Below are positions 1 to 5,168 of a DNA stretch of 8,104 nt, one piece after another (positions within the stretch are counted from its first letter, which is position 1; each line of letters starts with the position of its first letter). Source of the DNA: CAKSQF01 sp051867925 (GTDB taxonomy: Bacteria > Bacillota > Clostridia > Oscillospirales > CAG-272); the NCBI GenBank assembly GCA_051867925.1, contig JBJDZI010000097.1, forward strand, positions 1 through 8,104. The letters are read 5' to 3'. Both the position numbers and the translations under genes were made by a program. The notes beneath the pieces are model-generated. The model was not told the origin of the DNA, did not search any database, and saw nothing but the letters and a program-made list of their open reading frames with translations.

Positions 1-26
1 CTTGGCTGGCGGTACTCTAAATTTAT

Positions 27-70
27 AGTTTATCGACAAACTGAGGGCGGCAAATTCTTGCCGCCCTTTT
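27..70. repeat. Two adjacent palindromes, left copy of a dispersed hairpin repeat; possible terminator
   Basis: Positions 27-42 form a near-palindrome (AGTTT, TCGA centre, AAACT). Two bases later, 45-66 form a hairpin with 9-bp arms GGGCGGCAA / TTGCCGCCC and loop ATTC. On the plus strand the hairpin is followed by TTTT, so it could terminate a plus-strand gene lying left of the window. It also sits 5 bases past the stop of the minus-strand RNHCP gene, but on that strand no T-run follows. The same 22-base hairpin recurs at 8004-8025 with the AGTTTGTCGA flank on the other side. That recurrence makes it a repeat and not a gene-specific terminator only. Confidence 0.75.
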
Positions 71-71
71 C

Positions 72-401
72 TCAAATCTGTTTTGCCGTCAGCGCGATGA
101 TCTTTCTCAGATCGTCTGGCTGGACGTCCACGTCATATGCCGCCTTGTTGCGGCGGATCTCCCCGCATTTGCGGCATTTGTGGATGATAATGTACCCGCG
201 CTTGGGATCGGGCAGAGCCGATATCGGCTCCAGTTCGCCACCGCAATCGCTGGCACGGTCGCCGGGATTTACGTCCAGATGGAGCGACCACAGGCAGAAC
301 GGGCAATGATTGCGGGAGGTCTTCTTCAGAGGAAGCACCTGCCGTCCGCAATGGGCACAGATAAATCCGCTGTCATTTTTCGTAAATCGTTTCGTTTCCA
401 T
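72..401 (-). CDS. RNHCP-domain zinc-ribbon protein
   Basis: A small cytosolic protein of about 109 residues with the signature of the RNHCP family, whose biochemical role is unknown to me. Visible are a CxxC knuckle (FICAHC), the family motif RNHCPFC with its second CxxC, the conserved DVNPGDRASDC stretch, and a third CxxC (HKCRKC) near the C-terminus. Together these suggest two zinc-binding ribbons. The C-terminal VQPDDLRKI segment is also typical. I place the start at METKRFTKND because family members usually begin just before a KRFTK-like stretch, and a GGGA lies 9 bases upstream. An in-frame ATG at 416 would add MGKCN, but its GGAG is only 2 bases away. It is divergent from the secreted-protein gene. 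Family assignment is firm; function is not known. Confidence 0.9.
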   Translation of the reverse strand: METKRFTKNDSGFICAHCGRQVLPLKKTSRNHCPFCLWSLHLDVNPGDRASDCGGELEPISALPDPKRGYIIIHKCRKCGEIRRNKAAYDVDVQPDDLRKIIALTAKQI

Positions 402-539
402 GTTACATTTTCCCATCGCTCCGGAGAGCGATCATCCCTTCCAAGTTCTTTTGTAAAATCGGTTCGTTATATTCGGATGCCCCAAACATCCTGAAAGCAG
501 GCGGCTATCTGCCATCTGCCATTCTGCCTTTGCGCGTTT

Positions 540-551
540 TGCAAATTTGCA
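540..551. promoter_or_regulatory. Perfect 12-bp palindrome in divergent intergenic region
   Basis: TGCAAATTTGCA is a perfect palindrome lying between the divergent RNHCP gene and the secreted-protein gene. It overlaps a wider inverted repeat, TTTTGCA (537-543) with TGCAAAA (557-563). Its location fits an operator. No convincing -35/-10 pair is seen beside it, so a regulatory role is a guess. Confidence 0.25.
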
Positions 552-605
552 TCGACTGCAAAATCTCCCACATTCGCCGCCCATTTCCTCGGATGATGTT
601 CAATA

Positions 606-626
606 CACGGCGCACAATAAGCCGTG
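606..626 (+). other. Short hairpin upstream of the secreted-protein gene
   Basis: CACGGC (606-611) and GCCGTG (621-626) form a perfect 6-bp stem with a 9-base loop. It lies about 10 bases before the AAAGGA ribosome site of the downstream gene and, if transcribed, would be in its leader. It could modulate translation or be incidental. Confidence 0.3.
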
Positions 627-655
627 AAAAGGCAAGAAAGGATGTTGAAACAAAA

Positions 656-1228
656 ATGCACAAATTTAATCGGCTTTTTCATGGCGAAAAGTGGATCGCA
701 CTGGTCGCCGCAATGATTTTGATGCTCGCTGTCTTTTGTCTTCCTCTCCAAGCGGCAAGTCCTTACCGCGGACAGGATGACGACGGCATTGTAGGCGATA
801 TCGGGAACGGCGTTCGCCGCTTCGGTCGAGACATCTCCGACGCGCTGGATCCCGACGACAACGGTACCGCAGATGGGCTGTTGCCCGACGGTTCTATTAA
901 CGACGGACTGAATCAGGACGGCAGTCAGAACGATCCCGATCACGACGGCATCCCCGAGATGACCGCCGACACCGATCAGGATACGCTCCCCGGCACTTCC
1001 GACGGAACCGACAGCAACGGTACCACCGGCACCAACGGCGGGACGGATACCAATCCCACCACACCCGGCACTTCGGCTCCCACAACCACCAACAACACCC
1101 AGAACGGGAATGACACCTCCGGTACCGACAACGGCGGCTTCCGCTGGACGGGGCTGATCATCGCACTGGTGATTGCCGCCGCAGTAGTGCTGATCATTAT
1201 CTTGGTAATGCCCAAGAAAAAGAGCTAA
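656..1228 (+). CDS. Secreted, C-terminally membrane-anchored acidic repeat-like protein
   Basis: I do not recognise a named family. The 190-residue product starts with a typical signal peptide: basic MHKFNRLFHGEK, then a hydrophobic core at about residues 13-31, with likely cleavage near LQAA. The mature part (about 35-160) is rich in Asp, Asn, Gly, Thr and Ser. It holds several DxDxDG-like loops (DPDDNGTAD at 65-73, DPDHDGIPE at 93-101, DTDQD at 105-109) that resemble calcium-binding thrombospondin type-3 or dockerin loops. A Thr/Asn/Gly-rich linker follows. The protein ends with a transmembrane helix at about 165-185 and a KKKS tail, so the acidic part should be outside and the Lys tail inside. 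The start at 656 is chosen because it gives a clean signal peptide and has AAAGGA 13 bases upstream; an upstream in-frame ATG at 530 adds 42 residues with no secretory character. Calcium binding is inference. Confidence 0.75.
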   Translation: MHKFNRLFHGEKWIALVAAMILMLAVFCLPLQAASPYRGQDDDGIVGDIGNGVRRFGRDISDALDPDDNGTADGLLPDGSINDGLNQDGSQNDPDHDGIPEMTADTDQDTLPGTSDGTDSNGTTGTNGGTDTNPTTPGTSAPTTTNNTQNGNDTSGTDNGGFRWTGLIIALVIAAAVVLIIILVMPKKKS

Positions 1229-1253
1229 TCTTTGTCGCCATCATATGAACTTC

Positions 1254-1282
1254 CGGCGCAACTCCGTTTTGGGGTTGCGCCG
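1254..1282. terminator. Hairpin between convergent genes
   Basis: CGGCGCAACTCC (1254-1265) pairs with GGGGTTGCGCCG (1271-1282) over 12 bp with one G-T wobble and a 5-base loop. It lies 25 bases past the stop of the secreted-protein gene and 22 bases past the stop of the minus-strand phosphoesterase. That position suits a bidirectional terminator, but neither side has a clear T-run, so it may act mainly as an mRNA 3'-end stabiliser. Confidence 0.5.
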
Positions 1283-1304
1283 AATGGCTTCGTACAGGCG
1301 CGCA

Positions 1305-1787
1305 TCACAAATACGCGTGGCTGAGGAGCAGATTCTTACCCTTGATCTCAATGATGCCGTAGGAAGGTCTCGCGCCATAACTGCGCCCCACGGCACCGGG
1401 ATTGAACAGATAGTAGGGCTGGGTACTGTCAGAATCGTAATCCGACAATGCCTCATGGGTGTGACCGAAGAGGATCACATCTGCGCCTGCCTCTCTGCCT
1501 CGCGCACGCAGTCCCGCGGTGGATGATTTGGCTCCGCAGATATGTCCGTGAGTCAGATAAAAGGTGAAACCGCCGAAGTTCAGCGTCAGTTCCAAAGGCA
1601 GGTCGCAGGCGAAATCGCAATTGCCCCGCACCGCCGCAAAGGGGAGCCCTCGGCTTTGACAAAGCTCTGCAAATTCGGGCGCGCCGTCCCCTAAATGAAG
1701 ATAGCAGCCGGCACCCGGATGGAGCGTCATCGCCTCCAACATTCCGTAGTTTACGCCGTGACTGTCCGAAAATACGATCAGTTTCAT
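1305..1787 (-). CDS. YfcE/MJ0936-type metallophosphoesterase
   Basis: A 160-residue calcineurin-like phosphoesterase, full length for the YfcE family of cytosolic metal-dependent phosphodiesterases. All metal-binding motifs are present in order: DSH at residues 8-10, GD at 33-34, GNCD at 55-58, THGH at 79-82 and GHTH at 108-111, followed by the usual NPGAVG (129-134). Family members hydrolyse phosphodiester model substrates; the natural substrate is generally unknown. The ATG start is preceded by AAAGGAATTT, a good ribosome site. In many Firmicutes this gene sits near a Ham1-type NTPase and RNase PH, but not here. It is divergent from the three-gene operon, with 83 bases between. Family confidence is high; substrate is not determinable. 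Confidence 0.95.
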   Translation of the reverse strand: MKLIVFSDSHGVNYGMLEAMTLHPGAGCYLHLGDGAPEFAELCQSRGLPFAAVRGNCDFACDLPLELTLNFGGFTFYLTHGHICGAKSSTAGLRARGREAGADVILFGHTHEALSDYDSDSTQPYYLFNPGAVGRSYGARPSYGIIEIKGKNLLLSHAYL

Positions 1788-1811
1788 AAATTCCTTTCCG
1801 GATCCCGCGCC

Positions 1812-1855
1812 TCACCTTGGGGCGTTTTTTGCATATATTGGCAGTATCAAGGTGA
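1812..1855. promoter_or_regulatory. Inverted repeat in divergent promoter region
   Basis: TCACCTTG (1812-1819) and CAAGGTGA (1848-1855) are perfect 8-bp inverted repeats 28 bases apart. They flank an AT-rich stretch with TATATT (1834-1839) in the 83-base gap between the divergent phosphoesterase gene and the three-gene operon. They could be paired operator half-sites over a shared promoter. Alternatively they form a leader hairpin just before the GAGGT ribosome site at 1859-1863. No well-spaced -35/-10 pair is clear on either strand. Confidence 0.35.
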
Positions 1856-1870
1856 AATGAGGTAAACGAT

Positions 1871-2116
1871 ATGCAACTGGATCCTTCCAAACTGCGTGCG
1901 CTCTCCCAGATCGACGACGACCGTTTTGCGGCAATGCTCTTTACCGCCGCCCGCGCGGTGGGGCTGTCCCCCGAACAGGCAAAAGCCGCCGCCGCCAACG
2001 CGCCCGCATTCAAAAATATGTTAAAAAACGCTTCCGACGAGGATCTTCGCCGCCTGCAGGAGAAGCTGAAAAAGTCACCTGCCTCTCTGCTGAATGACTT
2101 GGGAGGCAGATCATGA
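1871..2116 (+). CDS. Small helical protein, first gene of three-gene operon
   Basis: An 81-residue protein of unknown function with no signal peptide or membrane segment. It reads as all-helical. It has an N-terminal helix (DPSKLRALSQ), a DDDRFAAMLFTAARAVGLSPEQ stretch that looks like a short helix-turn-helix-like bundle, an Ala-rich segment, and a charged helix DEDLRRLQEKLKK (about 57-68) ending in SPASLLNDLGG. The style recalls short Clostridial proteins with a 'helix, GLSPEQ, helix, SPxxLLxxL' pattern that neighbour Gly/Pro-rich proteins; that is memory and not a search. GAGGT lies 7 bases before the ATG. The stop overlaps the next gene's start by ATGA, so the two are probably translationally coupled. 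Confidence 0.8.
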   Translation: MQLDPSKLRALSQIDDDRFAAMLFTAARAVGLSPEQAKAAAANAPAFKNMLKNASDEDLRRLQEKLKKSPASLLNDLGGRS

Positions 2117-2643
2117 GCGAAGCATTCAACCCTGCAGATCTGCTATCCGGGCTTGCCGCCAATCCGGAGATGCTGAAAAACGCCATTCAGATGGCATCTG
2201 CGTTGGCATCCTCCGGTGCGCTCAACGGTCTGTTCGGCGGGGGAGGAAACGCCGCTCCCCCCTCCGGTGAACCCACGGCAAACGCACCCACAAACTCTGT
2301 GCCGGCAAATTCCGGGGTGGGAAATTCTTCCCCCTCCGGCGGAGCGAGCGGATTTGCCGATCTGCTGGCAGGACTGGCAGGAGCAGGAAACGCGTCCGCG
2401 GGAGGAGCTTCGCAAGCCAACGGGCAATCCGAAAAGCCCGATGCCACGGCAGTGGCGGCACAACAGTCGGGCGGTCACGGGCAAAAACGCCCGCCCACCC
2501 CCTGTCATCAGGATCGGGTGCGACTGCTCCAGGCGGTTTGTCCGTTTCTGCCCGAGGAAAAACGGGAAAAAGTGCAGTTTCTCATCAAATTGCTGGAACT
2601 GCTCAGCACCGCCGAGGGTATGGGACTCGGCAAATTATTTTGA
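2113..2643 (+). CDS. Low-complexity Gly/Ala/Pro protein with conserved-looking helical ends
   Basis: A 176-residue protein that I cannot assign to a named family. Residues 6-40 form a helix-prone N-terminal segment (NPADLLSGLAANPEMLKNAI). Residues 42-130 are a Gly/Ala/Pro/Ser/Asn-rich, probably disordered linker. It contains a second copy of the ADLLxGLA motif (8-15 and 82-89). Residues 131-176 form a compact C-terminal module (CHQDRVRLLQAVCPFLPEEK, then a KVQFLIKLLELL amphipathic helix) with two Cys. No signal peptide or membrane segment is visible. GGGAGG lies 6 bases before the ATG, inside the preceding gene, and the genes overlap by 4 bases. The 'LLQAxxPFLPEEKREKV' tail resembles a tail I recall from uncharacterised Clostridial proteins in similar small clusters. 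Function unknown. Confidence 0.8.
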   Translation: MSEAFNPADLLSGLAANPEMLKNAIQMASALASSGALNGLFGGGGNAAPPSGEPTANAPTNSVPANSGVGNSSPSGGASGFADLLAGLAGAGNASAGGASQANGQSEKPDATAVAAQQSGGHGQKRPPTPCHQDRVRLLQAVCPFLPEEKREKVQFLIKLLELLSTAEGMGLGKLF

Positions 2644-2660
2644 GAAGGGAGGAAAGCCAC

Positions 2661-3374
2661 GTGTACAGCCGAAAATACATCCGCTCCGTCGCACCGTCCG
2701 CTCCCCCGTCCGGGGGAGACAGGAAGGTTCCGCTTCCTCCCGATTATACGGGAACCGCTTTCGCTGATGCGGACACCCTGTGGCAAAGCCGTCGGGAGGA
2801 CTATCCCGAAGCCTTTATCCCTGAGCGGGCGGCATGGGATGCGGAGCCTTTCCACGAGAATCCCAACACCGATCCTCCCTCCTTGGCAGAGCCGCCGGCT
2901 CCACCCGACGAGGGCGAGTATGCCGCAGGGGAAGAGGCGCAGATCATCACACCCGCCGACTTGTCGGAGGAATATGCGGAATCGGAGGAGGCAGACTCGC
3001 CCTCGTCGATGTCCCCGCCGACGGATGCGCCTGCCCCGGGGAGATCACCGGGGAGTTGTCCCGTAAGCGATAGCTTCGTAGATGAGTGCCCCGGAAACGG
3101 CGGTTCTGCGGACGGGTATCCCTCCAATGGTGGTTCACCGGGGAGTTGTCCCGTCAGCAACACTTCATCCGTCGGGTGTCCCGCAAAGGGCGATTCGGCA
3201 GATCGAACTCCCCCAAACGGGCGCGCTTCTGACTCCCCTCTGCTGACCGCAGATCTGCTGCGCTCGCTGACGCTGGAGGACCTGATGCTCTATTGGATGC
3301 TCCTGATGCTTCTGACCTGCAAAGAGGAGGAGCAGGTCTATTTACTCTTGGGGCTTCTGCTCATCAACCGCTGA
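2661..3374 (+). CDS. Unknown protein with tandem Cys repeat and Leu-rich hydrophobic C-terminus
   Basis: A 237-residue product with a GTG start, chosen because AGGGAGGA (2646-2653) lies 7 bases upstream and the previous gene stops 17 bases away; an in-frame ATG at 2538 lies inside that gene. The N-terminus is basic (VYSRKYIRSV), followed by a PLPPDYTGTAF motif (25-34). Residues 60-128 are acidic and Pro-rich. Residues 129-188 are two tandem 30-residue repeats, each with two CP pairs. The C-terminus (about 203-237) is strongly Leu-rich, with two short hydrophobic helices (LEDLMLYWMLLMLL and YLLLGLLLINR) split by a KEEEQ turn. These are too short for normal TM spans but could associate with membrane or self-assemble. 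I recall a similar PxxYxGxAF start and 'LTLEDLLLL...' end in uncharacterised Clostridial proteins. Its 3' end overlaps the convergent flippase gene by 33 bases. Confidence 0.8.
   Translation: MYSRKYIRSVAPSAPPSGGDRKVPLPPDYTGTAFADADTLWQSRREDYPEAFIPERAAWDAEPFHENPNTDPPSLAEPPAPPDEGEYAAGEEAQIITPADLSEEYAESEEADSPSSMSPPTDAPAPGRSPGSCPVSDSFVDECPGNGGSADGYPSNGGSPGSCPVSNTSSVGCPAKGDSADRTPPNGRASDSPLLTADLLRSLTLEDLMLYWMLLMLLTCKEEEQVYLLLGLLLINR
3045..3224 (+). repeat. Two tandem 90-bp coding repeats
   Basis: Two 90-bp units (3045-3134 and 3135-3224) lie inside the third operon gene. Both begin with the same 20 bases (3045-3064 and 3135-3154), coding SPGSCPV. At protein level 17 of 30 positions match, including both CP pairs and the GxSAD and PxNG elements. 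The unequal conservation suggests an old duplication of a 30-residue module, with the first 20 bases kept or recently homogenised. Confidence 0.8.
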
Positions 3375-4790
3375 AGCACCTTTGCCGAGTCTGCCACCCA
3401 AAAGGGTTTTTGCCATCTGCAGAAGGGGCTTGCAGTTGAGTACAACAACCGCCGCCAGCAGGACGCCTTCCACCGCCATCCAGCCGGGGAAAGACCACAA
3501 AATCACTGCTGTCTGCGCCACCACCAGCAGGCTGTTCAGCCCGATTTTGGCAAGGTGCATCCGGAAAGGCTTGATCTTTTTGGCAGTCCACACCCGCAGG
3601 AAGAAGACCACCAAATAACTGGCAAAGGTAGCAATCGCCGCCCCCTTGGTGCCCAGCCTCGTGGGAATCAGAAGCAGATTGAGTACGATGTTGACCGTCG
3701 CACCCGCCATCGAGGTGAAGAATGAGTACAGCGACTTCTTCTCGGCAACATAAAGACTGCCGAGGAAGGAGACCAGATTAAAGAAGACCATCGCAAGGGT
3801 GAGGATGGGGATATTGCTCCACGCCGAGCGGTAAGAGGGGGCGAACATGACCACGGTAATGACCTTGGCAAGTGCGATAATGCAACCCGCCATCAGGAAA
3901 ACGACAGCAGAAAAGACACCGAACACCCGCTCGTAGAAAGTGGCACTGTCTTTAGACTCCCGCTCGTCCACTGCGCTGTTGCGCCACGCGGTAACGAAAA
4001 TGCCCGAGATGGTCATCATCAGCGTGGGAATCTTGTAGGAGGCGGAATAGAGTCCGTTGGCGGAGTCTCCCAAAAACCAAGTGACGATGTAGCGGTCGGA
4101 GACATTGGTGATCCACCAGAAAATATTGGCGGGAATCATGGGGATGCTGTACTTCAGCATCTCCTTGAGCGTGGATTTTTGTACCGCCCGCAGGTCGAAG
4201 TAACGCCACATTTTCGCCGCAACTACCATAAAGATCGTGGCAAAAAAGTCCGCCACCGCTACCGACAAAACATAGCCGATGTAGGATAGATGCAGGGGGA
4301 TCAGGAAGATGATATTGCAGGTGATGACCAGCGCGGTGTTCAGCAATCCCTGAACGGCGTAGAGCTTGAAGTTTCCCTCCGCACGCAAAAATTGGGAACA
4401 GATGGTGTGCAGGATAGAGGAGAAAACATAGACGAGGATCAGCCACTCTCTGCCCTGCATATAGGGGATGGCGCAAAGGATGGGGATCACCGCCGTCAAC
4501 AGCAGTGCGCCCATCAGTGCCGCCACGAAGCCGCCGCTGAACACATCCTTCTTGGAAAAACTGCGATCCATGCCGAAGCGGAAGACCGCCTCGCCGATGC
4601 CCAGCGACAGGAGAGGGATCAGCAGAGTTGCCGTTTCGGTCAGGTTGGAGGCGATGGAGTATTCCTCGGTGGACATGACCGCGGTGTACAGTCGCACCAA
4701 CAGATAGACCAGCACCTTGGAGCCCAGTTGCCCCAGACCTATGATCGCGGTGTTGCCCATCAGTTTTTTGTAACGCTTATCTTCTGCCAT
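3342..4790 (-). CDS. Polysaccharide (oligosaccharide) flippase, MOP superfamily PST type
   Basis: A 482-residue polytopic membrane protein of the polysaccharide transporter (Wzx-like) family, full length. Such proteins move lipid-linked oligosaccharides from the inner to the outer leaflet of the cytoplasmic membrane in capsule, teichoic-acid-like or exopolysaccharide assembly. It begins with a basic MAEDKRYKKL tail and a first helix NTAIIGLGQLGSKVLVYLLV, and shows about 12-14 hydrophobic segments. Characteristic is the mid-protein stretch at about 214-257: YSIPMIPANIFWWITNVSDR then YIVTWFLGDSANGLYSASYK. The GTKGAAIAT motif near 379 is also typical. The ATG has GGAGGT 6 bases upstream. It is divergent from wecB, which fits a surface-glycan context, but no glycosyltransferases or polymerase are in the window. 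The specific glycan is not predictable. Confidence 0.93.
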   Translation of the reverse strand: MAEDKRYKKLMGNTAIIGLGQLGSKVLVYLLVRLYTAVMSTEEYSIASNLTETATLLIPLLSLGIGEAVFRFGMDRSFSKKDVFSGGFVAALMGALLLTAVIPILCAIPYMQGREWLILVYVFSSILHTICSQFLRAEGNFKLYAVQGLLNTALVITCNIIFLIPLHLSYIGYVLSVAVADFFATIFMVVAAKMWRYFDLRAVQKSTLKEMLKYSIPMIPANIFWWITNVSDRYIVTWFLGDSANGLYSASYKIPTLMMTISGIFVTAWRNSAVDERESKDSATFYERVFGVFSAVVFLMAGCIIALAKVITVVMFAPSYRSAWSNIPILTLAMVFFNLVSFLGSLYVAEKKSLYSFFTSMAGATVNIVLNLLLIPTRLGTKGAAIATFASYLVVFFLRVWTAKKIKPFRMHLAKIGLNSLLVVAQTAVILWSFPGWMAVEGVLLAAVVVLNCKPLLQMAKTLLGGRLGKGASAVDEQKPQE

Positions 4791-4818
4791 TTCAGACCTC
4801 CCCGGAATAATTCATTTT

Positions 4819-4847
4819 AGTTTATCACAAAATGGAGAGTTTTACAA
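4819..4847 (-). promoter_or_regulatory. Possible promoter of the flippase gene
   Basis: On the minus strand TTGTAA (4842-4847) and TAAACT (4819-4824) are 17 bases apart, each 4/6 to the sigma-A consensus. They lie just upstream of the flippase ribosome site in an AT-rich stretch. A TAAAAT overlapping the -10 is an alternative. This is a plausible but weak call. Confidence 0.4.
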
Positions 4848-4948
4848 GAGTTTTCGGGAAATTCCCGCATATATTTGTGTTGAGATGATGCCCCAAGGGC
4901 GCCGACAGAGGGGTTGTTTTGTAATAATCGTCAGTTTGCTCGAAGGGA

Positions 4949-5033
4949 CGTAGCAACCGCGTTGCGTTGGCTACGGGAAAACCATCTTATACGCAGAAGT
5001 TTTCCCCCTTCGCAGCCGCCGCGTAGCGGCTGC
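4949..5033. repeat. Structured intergenic repeat block of three hairpins
   Basis: Three inverted repeats follow each other. CGTAGCAAC (4949-4957) pairs with 4966-4975 with one bulge. GGGAAAAC (4975-4982) pairs perfectly with GTTTTCCC (4999-5006) around a 16-base loop. GCAGCCGC (5012-5019) pairs perfectly with GCGGCTGC (5026-5033). The middle hairpin, loop included, recurs at 8065-8098 with three substitutions and one indel over 34 bases. A CAGTTTGCTCGAA just before the block (4932-4944) resembles the CAGTTTGTCGAA before the copy at the window's right end. This points to a dispersed, modular intergenic element. Confidence 0.75.
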
Positions 5034-5123
5034 TACTCCCCCCACACTCTCTTCCTTGGCTTTGCCGAAGATAACGCTCAGATTGCGACAGCCCCTTGGA
5101 ACTCCCAAAAATTTTTATCAAAT

Positions 5124-5157
5124 GGAGGTGCAGGAGTCTTTTTCCATAACACTCCTG
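5124..5157 (+). promoter_or_regulatory. Distant Shine-Dalgarno with bridging hairpin before wecB
   Basis: The wecB ATG at 5169 has no SD at normal distance. A strong GGAGGTG sits at 5124-5130, about 38 bases upstream. Directly after it CAGGAGT (5131-5137) pairs perfectly with ACTCCTG (5151-5157), and 11 bases then lead to the ATG. If the hairpin forms, the SD comes to about 11 bases from the start codon. There is no alternative in-frame ATG, GTG or TTG between the SD and 5169. Folding is inferred, not shown. Confidence 0.4.
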
Positions 5158-5168
5158 TCAAAATCCAA

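Larger units (their letters stand above)
4791..5168. other. 378-base intergenic region between flippase and wecB
   Basis: This stretch holds no convincing gene. An open frame runs through 4914-5168 into wecB, but it crosses three hairpins and its translation has no family features. Contents in order: the flippase ribosome site and putative promoter (4795-4847); a 13-base palindrome CGGGAAATTCCCG (4855-4867); a structured repeat block (4949-5033); a pyrimidine-rich stretch (5034-5060); and the wecB leader with a GGAGGTG and a hairpin (5124-5157). I see no good -35/-10 pair for wecB. Confidence 0.7.

Noticed and set aside
27..70. CRISPR-like or tRNA-like structure from the dense palindromes
   Set aside because: There is no regular repeat-spacer spacing and no cloverleaf; the structure is two adjacent hairpins repeated once far away.
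530..655. Longer N-terminus for the secreted protein from ATG 530
   Set aside because: The extra 42 residues would bury the signal peptide inside the protein; ATG 656 gives a normal signal peptide and has an AAAGGA upstream.
2216..2767. Long plus-strand frame overlapping the second and third operon genes
   Set aside because: It lies in another frame of two genes with good ribosome sites and overlap coupling; its Arg/Pro-rich translation is typical of GC-rich shadow frames.
3375..3389. Similarity of AGCACCTTTGCCGAG to part of the wecB insertion (5570-5583)
   Set aside because: The exact match is only 11 bases, inside coding sequence and without matching flanks; it is probably chance.
4290..4820. 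176-codon frame antisense to the flippase
   Set aside because: It is antisense to a well-conserved membrane protein, has Gln/Asp-rich shadow composition and no ribosome site.
4914..5168. N-terminal extension of wecB (85 codons upstream of ATG 5169)
   Set aside because: The open frame runs through repeat hairpins, its translation has no family match, and canonical WecB begins directly at the YYILIAGTRPEAI strand.
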